A stretch of 64,000 nt of DNA from Pseudonocardia abyssalis (lineage in GTDB: Bacteria; Actinomycetota; Actinomycetes; Mycobacteriales; Pseudonocardiaceae), in assembly GCF_019263705.2 (NCBI RefSeq), contig NZ_JADQDK010000001.1, positions 868,001 through 932,000 on the forward strand, given 5' to 3'. Made by a program: the position numbers and the translations under genes. This document shows, piece by piece, positions 60,066 through 64,000 of this stretch. Below the pieces are notes generated by a model. That model saw nothing but the letters and a program-made list of their open reading frames with translations. It was not told the DNA's origin and did no database searches. Position 1 is the first letter of the stretch, and each line of letters starts with the position of its first letter.

Positions 60066-61367
60066 GTGGACGAGCCGTCACCCGCACCGGGATCCCGCAC
60101 CCTGTGGGGTCTGGGCGCCGGTCTCGTGACCCTCGCGCTGTCCGTGGAGCTGGCCGCGATCACCGTCGCGGGCGTCGGGATCGCGGCCCTGCCGTCGGGC
60201 GGTGGGCCGCTGCTGCTGGCACTGGGGCTGACGGCGCTGAGCGTCGTGCACACCGAGCTGGCCACCGGGATCGAGCGGGTCCGGCGCCGGGCGGCGGAGA
60301 ACTCGTACTTCGACCTCAGCTCCGTCTGGACCTTCGCCGCCGCGCTGTTGCTCCCGCCCGGGCTCGCCGCAACCGTCGTGGTGCTCGTCTACCTGCACCT
60401 GTGGCACCGCGTGTGGGCCCCCGCCGGCATCCCGCTCTACCGCCACCTCTACACGACCGCGACGGTGCTGCTGGCCGCGCGCGCGGCCCACGAGGTCGTC
60501 GCGCTGGCGGGCGGGCTGCCCGCCGACCCCACCCGGCCGGCCGTCGTCGTCGCGGTGGGGCTGGCCGTCGTGTCCTACGTGCTCGTCAACACCGTCCTGG
60601 TCGGGGCGGCGATCGCGCTGACCGGACCGCGGGTCGCGCTGCGCGACGTCCTCGGGCGCTGGGACGACAACGCGCTGGAGGTCGCCACCCTGTGCATGGG
60701 TGCGCTGGCCGCCGTGGCGCTCGCGTCGACGCCCGGCCTGGTCGCGCTGGTCCTCCCGCCGATCCTCGTGCTGCACCGCGCGGTGCTCGTACGCCAGTTG
60801 GAGCAGGACGCGAGCACCGACGCCAAGACCGGCCTGCTCAACGTCGCCGCCTGGCGGGCCGAGGCCCTGCGCGCCGTCCGGCGGGCGCACCACTCGGGCA
60901 CCGGAGCGGGTGTCCTGATGCTCGACCTCGACCACTTCAAGGTCGTCAACGACACCCACGGGCACCTCGCGGGCGACGACGTGCTCGCCGCGGTGGCCGC
61001 GGAGCTGCGCGCGGGCGTGCGGGAGCAGGACCTCGTCGGCCGCTTCGGTGGCGAGGAGTTCGTGGTGCTGCTGCCCGACCTTCCGCCGGGCGGCACCGGA
61101 CGCACCGAGCTGTGGGAGATCGCCGAACGGCTGCGCCACCGGGTGTCCGGGCTCGACGTGGGGGTCGCCACATCCGGCGGCGTGGGCGTCGTCACCGGGC
61201 TGTCGGTCTCGGTCGGCGGCGCGACCGTCCCCACCGACGGCACCACGCTGGACCAGGTGCTCAGGGCCGCCGACGCCTCGCTCTACGCGGCGAAGGACGC
61301 GGGTCGCAACCTCGTCCGGATCGCCACCGACGGCCACGTGCCGTCCCCGCGCCGCCCCACGGCGTGA
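60066..61367 (+). CDS. Membrane diguanylate cyclase (GGDEF domain), paralogue
   Basis: 433 residues with the same plan as the gene before it. The membrane domain shares HTELATGIERVRRRAAE with HTEIARGVEQIRRRVNG of its neighbour. GGDEF domain: STDAKTGLLNVAAWRAEALR, MLDLDHFKVVNDTHGHLAGD, GGEEF at 328-332, and RxxD (REQD) five residues before. GTG start with TAGCCT 7 bases upstream, so the two genes are separate units despite tandem origin. Confidence 0.92.
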   Translation: MDEPSPAPGSRTLWGLGAGLVTLALSVELAAITVAGVGIAALPSGGGPLLLALGLTALSVVHTELATGIERVRRRAAENSYFDLSSVWTFAAALLLPPGLAATVVVLVYLHLWHRVWAPAGIPLYRHLYTTATVLLAARAAHEVVALAGGLPADPTRPAVVVAVGLAVVSYVLVNTVLVGAAIALTGPRVALRDVLGRWDDNALEVATLCMGALAAVALASTPGLVALVLPPILVLHRAVLVRQLEQDASTDAKTGLLNVAAWRAEALRAVRRAHHSGTGAGVLMLDLDHFKVVNDTHGHLAGDDVLAAVAAELRAGVREQDLVGRFGGEEFVVLLPDLPPGGTGRTELWEIAERLRHRVSGLDVGVATSGGVGVVTGLSVSVGGATVPTDGTTLDQVLRAADASLYAAKDAGRNLVRIATDGHVPSPRRPTA

Positions 61368-61390
61368 CGGCGCCGACGGGTCACCGTCCG

Positions 61391-61396
61391 TAGACT
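61391..61396 (+). promoter_or_regulatory. dxs -10 element (leaderless type)
   Basis: TAGACT ends 6 bases before the dxs GTG. Confidence 0.5.
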
Positions 61397-61402
61397 GGGC
61401 CG

Positions 61403-63319
61403 GTGACCGTGCTCCGAACGATCAGTGGTCCCGCCGACCTCCGACGCCTCGGGCCCGACCGCCTGCCCGAGCTCGCCGCCGAGATCCGCCGCTTCCTCGT
61501 GGAGTGCGTCTCGCGCACCGGCGGGCACCTGGGCCCCAACCTCGGCGTCGTCGAGCTGACGATCGCGCTGCACCGCGTCTTCGACTCCCCGCGCGACACG
61601 GTCGTGTGGGACACCGGCCACCAGGCCTACGTGCACAAGCTGCTCACCGGACGCCACGACGGCTGGGACCGGCTGAAGAAGACCGGAGGCCTGTCCGGGT
61701 ACCCGAGCCGCGCCGAGAGCGAGCACGACGTCGTCGAGTCCAGCCACGCGTCGTCGTCGCTGTCCTGGGCCGACGGCATCGCCCGCGCCTACGCACTCAC
61801 GGGCCAGCAGCGCCACGTCGTCGCGGTGATCGGCGACGGCGCGCTGACCGGCGGCATGGCCTGGGAGGCGCTCAACAACATCGCCGCGGCCGACCGCAAC
61901 GTCGTGATCGTCGTCAACGACAACGGCCGCTCCTACTCCCCGACGATCGGCGGCCTGGCCGACCGGCTCGCGTCGCTGCGCCTGCAGCCGGGCTACGAGC
62001 GGGTGCTCGACGCCGGCAAGGCCGCACTCGCACGCACCCCCGTCGTCGGTGACACGCTCTACGCGGGCCTGCACGCGCTCAAGGCGGGCCTCAAGGACGC
62101 GCTGAGCCCGCAGGAGCTGTTCTCCGACCTCGGGATCAAGTACTTCGGCCCGGTCGACGGGCACGACATCGCGGCGATGGAGTCGGCGCTGAGCCGGGCG
62201 AGGGGCTTCGGCGGACCGGTGATCGTGCACGCCGTCACCCGCAAGGGCAACGGCTACCTGCCCGCGGAGAACGACGAGCTCGAGCAGATGCACAGCCCGG
62301 CGGCGTTCGATCCGGAGACGGGGCTGCCCACCGGGGCGCCGTCGGTCGGGTGGACGAGCGTGTTCGCCGAGGAGATGGTCGAGCTCGGGAAGCGGCGCCC
62401 CGACGTCGTCGCGATCACCGCGGCGATGCTCGGCCCGACCGGGCTCGCCCCGTTCGCGGCGGCCCACCCGGACCGCTGGATCGACGTCGGGATCGCCGAG
62501 CAGCATGCGCTGACGTGCGCGGCGGGGCTGAGCGCCGGCGGCCTGCACCCCGTCGTCGCGCTGTACTCCACGTTCCTCAACCGCGGCTTCGACCAGCTCC
62601 TGATGGACGTCGCGCTGCACCGGCAGGCCGTCACGCTGGTGCTCGACCGCGCCGGCGTCACCGGCAGCGACGGCCCCTCGCACAACGGCATGTGGGACCT
62701 CTCCCTCCTCGGCATCGTCCCGGGGATGCGGGTCGCGGCCCCGCGCGACGCGGCCACGCTGCGCGAGGAGCTGGCCGAGGCGGTGGCCGTCGACGACGGG
62801 CCCACCGCGCTGCGCTTCCCCAAGGGATCGGTGATCGAGTCGGTGCCCGCGGTGCGTCGGGTCGACGGCGTCGACGTGCTGCACGAGGGTCCCGACGCCG
62901 CGGTGCTGCTGGTCTGCGCCGGGGCGTTCGGGCAGCTGGGCGTCGCGGCGGCGGAGCGGCTGTCGGCGCAGGGCGTCGCGGTCACCGTCGTCGATCCGCG
63001 GTGGGTGCTGCCGGTGCCCGACGCCGTCGTCGACCTGGCGCGGTCGCACCGGCTCGTCGTCACGGTCAGCGACAGTGGGCGGCACGGCGGGTTCGGCTCG
63101 GTGGTCTCGGCCGCGTTGCGCGACGCCGAGTGCGACGTGCCGCTGCGCGACGTCGCGATCCCGCAGCGGTTCCTCGACCACGGCAGCCGCGACGACGTGC
63201 TCGCCGCCACCGGGCTCACCGCCCAGGATGTGGCACGCCGCGTCACCGAGTGGGCGGCGGCGCTGCCGTCGTTCACGATGCCGTCCGTCGCGGCGTCCGA
63301 CGCGCGCGCGGAGTCCTGA
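61403..63319 (+). CDS. dxs: 1-deoxy-D-xylulose-5-phosphate synthase
   Basis: TPP enzyme joining pyruvate and glyceraldehyde 3-phosphate, first step of the MEP isoprenoid pathway. 638 residues. Motifs: [36 protein letters not shown], the TPP motif [18 protein letters not shown] ending in [16 protein letters not shown], and the transketolase middle domain [13 protein letters not shown]. Its stop overlaps the next gene by TGATG. Confidence 0.97.
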   Translation: MTVLRTISGPADLRRLGPDRLPELAAEIRRFLVECVSRTGGHLGPNLGVVELTIALHRVFDSPRDTVVWDTGHQAYVHKLLTGRHDGWDRLKKTGGLSGYPSRAESEHDVVESSHASSSLSWADGIARAYALTGQQRHVVAVIGDGALTGGMAWEALNNIAAADRNVVIVVNDNGRSYSPTIGGLADRLASLRLQPGYERVLDAGKAALARTPVVGDTLYAGLHALKAGLKDALSPQELFSDLGIKYFGPVDGHDIAAMESALSRARGFGGPVIVHAVTRKGNGYLPAENDELEQMHSPAAFDPETGLPTGAPSVGWTSVFAEEMVELGKRRPDVVAITAAMLGPTGLAPFAAAHPDRWIDVGIAEQHALTCAAGLSAGGLHPVVALYSTFLNRGFDQLLMDVALHRQAVTLVLDRAGVTGSDGPSHNGMWDLSLLGIVPGMRVAAPRDAATLREELAEAVAVDDGPTALRFPKGSVIESVPAVRRVDGVDVLHEGPDAAVLLVCAGAFGQLGVAAAERLSAQGVAVTVVDPRWVLPVPDAVVDLARSHRLVVTVSDSGRHGGFGSVVSAALRDAECDVPLRDVAIPQRFLDHGSRDDVLAATGLTAQDVARRVTEWAAALPSFTMPSVAASDARAES

Positions 63320-63984
63320 TGCGGGTGCTGGTCGTCGAGGACGAGCACCCGCTGGCCGACGCGATCGCGCGCGGGCTGCGGCGCGAGGGCATGGCCGTCG
63401 ACGTCGCCTACGACGGCGACTCGGGACACGAGAAGTCCTCGGTCACCCGCTACGACGTCGTGGTGCTCGACCGCGACCTGCCCGGCATGTCCGGCGACGT
63501 GCTGTGCGGCGAGATCGTGGGCTCCGGGGCCACCACGCGGGTGCTGATGCTCACCGCGAGCGGCACGCTGGCCGACAAGGTCGACGGCCTGTCGCGCGGC
63601 GCCGACGACTACCTGGCCAAACCCTTCGACTTCCCCGAGCTCGTGGCCCGGCTGCGCGCACTCGGCCGTCGCGCCACGCCGGCCGCGCCGCCGCTGCTCG
63701 TCGCGGGCGACGTCGCGCTCGACCCGGCCCGGCGCACGGTGCTGCGCTCGGAGCAGCCGGTGGAGCTCACGCGCAAGGAGTTCGGGGTCCTGGAGGTCCT
63801 GATCTCCGCGGGCGGGAGCGTCGTCAGCAGCGAGGAGCTGCTCGAGCGGGTGTGGGACGAGAACGCCGACCCGTTCACCACCACCGTGCGGGTCACGGTG
63901 ATGACGCTGCGCAAGAAGCTCGGCGAGCCCGGCGTGATCGAGACGGTGGTGGGCGCGGGGTACCGCGTGCCGGCCGCGGGGTGA
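63319..63984 (+). CDS. Response regulator, OmpR/PhoB family
   Basis: 221 residues. Receiver: VVEDEHPLADAIARGLRREG, phosphoacceptor D51 in VVLDRDLPGMSG, Thr in MLTASG, Lys in YLAKPF. C-terminal winged helix: VELTRKEFGVLEVLISAGGS, VRVTVMTLRKKLGEPGVIET then VVGAGYRVP. The ATG overlaps the dxs stop, so it may be transcribed with dxs. A further gene begins at its stop. Confidence 0.93.
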   Translation: MRVLVVEDEHPLADAIARGLRREGMAVDVAYDGDSGHEKSSVTRYDVVVLDRDLPGMSGDVLCGEIVGSGATTRVLMLTASGTLADKVDGLSRGADDYLAKPFDFPELVARLRALGRRATPAAPPLLVAGDVALDPARRTVLRSEQPVELTRKEFGVLEVLISAGGSVVSSEELLERVWDENADPFTTTVRVTVMTLRKKLGEPGVIETVVGAGYRVPAAG

Positions 63985-64000
63985 GCCCGTGGGACTCCGG
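63981..64000 (+). CDS. Start of a probable sensor histidine kinase (cut by the window)
   Basis: A GTG overlaps the response regulator stop (GTGA) and reads VSPWDS to the window end. Only the coupling pattern and position suggest a partner kinase; six codons cannot show the family. Confidence 0.35.

Overview
The window is chromosomal DNA of a very G+C-rich actinomycete. Codon third positions are almost all G or C, GTG starts are common, and genes are joined by ATGA, GTGA or TGATG overlaps. Gene order from dnaE through bio, nad, his, trp, lgt, pyk to tesB follows the order I know from the mycobacterial dnaE1-pykA-tesB region. The DUF3558 lipoprotein/PPE-like cluster and the tre genes also fit Pseudonocardiaceae. 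I infer a Pseudonocardia-like organism from recall of gene order, not from a database match. I saw no tRNA, rRNA, CRISPR array or insertion sequence.

Layout. 1-2616: 3' part of dnaE. 2718-10287: a PaaX-type regulator divergent from bioA, then a SulP/carbonic-anhydrase fusion, then bioF-bioD-bioB and bsaP, a small biotin synthase auxiliary protein. 10323-11870: a decayed patch with an antitoxin, a VapC stump and a frameshifted MetE-like gene. 11921-13174: a PemK/MazF-like protein and a LON-domain protein. 13180-17528: NrtR-type regulator divergent from nadA-nadB-nadC. 17909-26157: hisD-C-B-H, an SDR and a Ser/Thr kinase, then priA-hisF-hisI. 26158-29773: a repeat array, a membrane protein, a NarL-type two-component pair and a TetR regulator. 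29812-34948: trpE, a Trp-region membrane protein, trpC, trpB and trpA, with no trpF. 35049-39935: lgt, a DUF2461 gene, pyk, an ArsR/SRPBCC pair and tesB. 40079-44304: DUF3558 lipoprotein, a helical small protein, a PPE-like protein, an O-acetylhomoserine sulfhydrylase-like enzyme and a CoA-binding protein. 44276-47688: two membrane proteins, mdh, and osmC behind a Cys-rich leader peptide. 47685-55022: treZ, treY and glgX (treX). 55087-57902: PPOX, HIT, phosphatase and MFS genes. 57903-58314: a minus-strand array of seven tiny ORFs. 58626-61367: two paralogous membrane diguanylate cyclases. 61403-64000: dxs, an OmpR-type regulator and the first bases of a probable sensor kinase.

The genes are mostly core metabolism: biotin, NAD, histidine, tryptophan, isoprenoid and trehalose synthesis. 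Several links show in the sequence: PriA probably supplies the missing TrpF step, NrtR faces nadABC across a palindromic operator, and BsaP follows BioB. Promoters are strikingly uniform. About twenty genes have a TAnnnT hexamer 6-9 bases before the start codon, which predicts leaderless mRNAs.

The most unusual element is at 57903-58314. Seven minus-strand copies of a 6-7 codon ORF encode MGKDWN or MTGKDWN, each with a strong Shine-Dalgarno sequence at fixed spacing. Five copies lie in perfect 60-bp tandem repeats and two are diverged copies in which only the ribosome site and peptide codons are kept. A second novelty is a 22-bp-period GAGTCGC repeat at two convergent gene ends.
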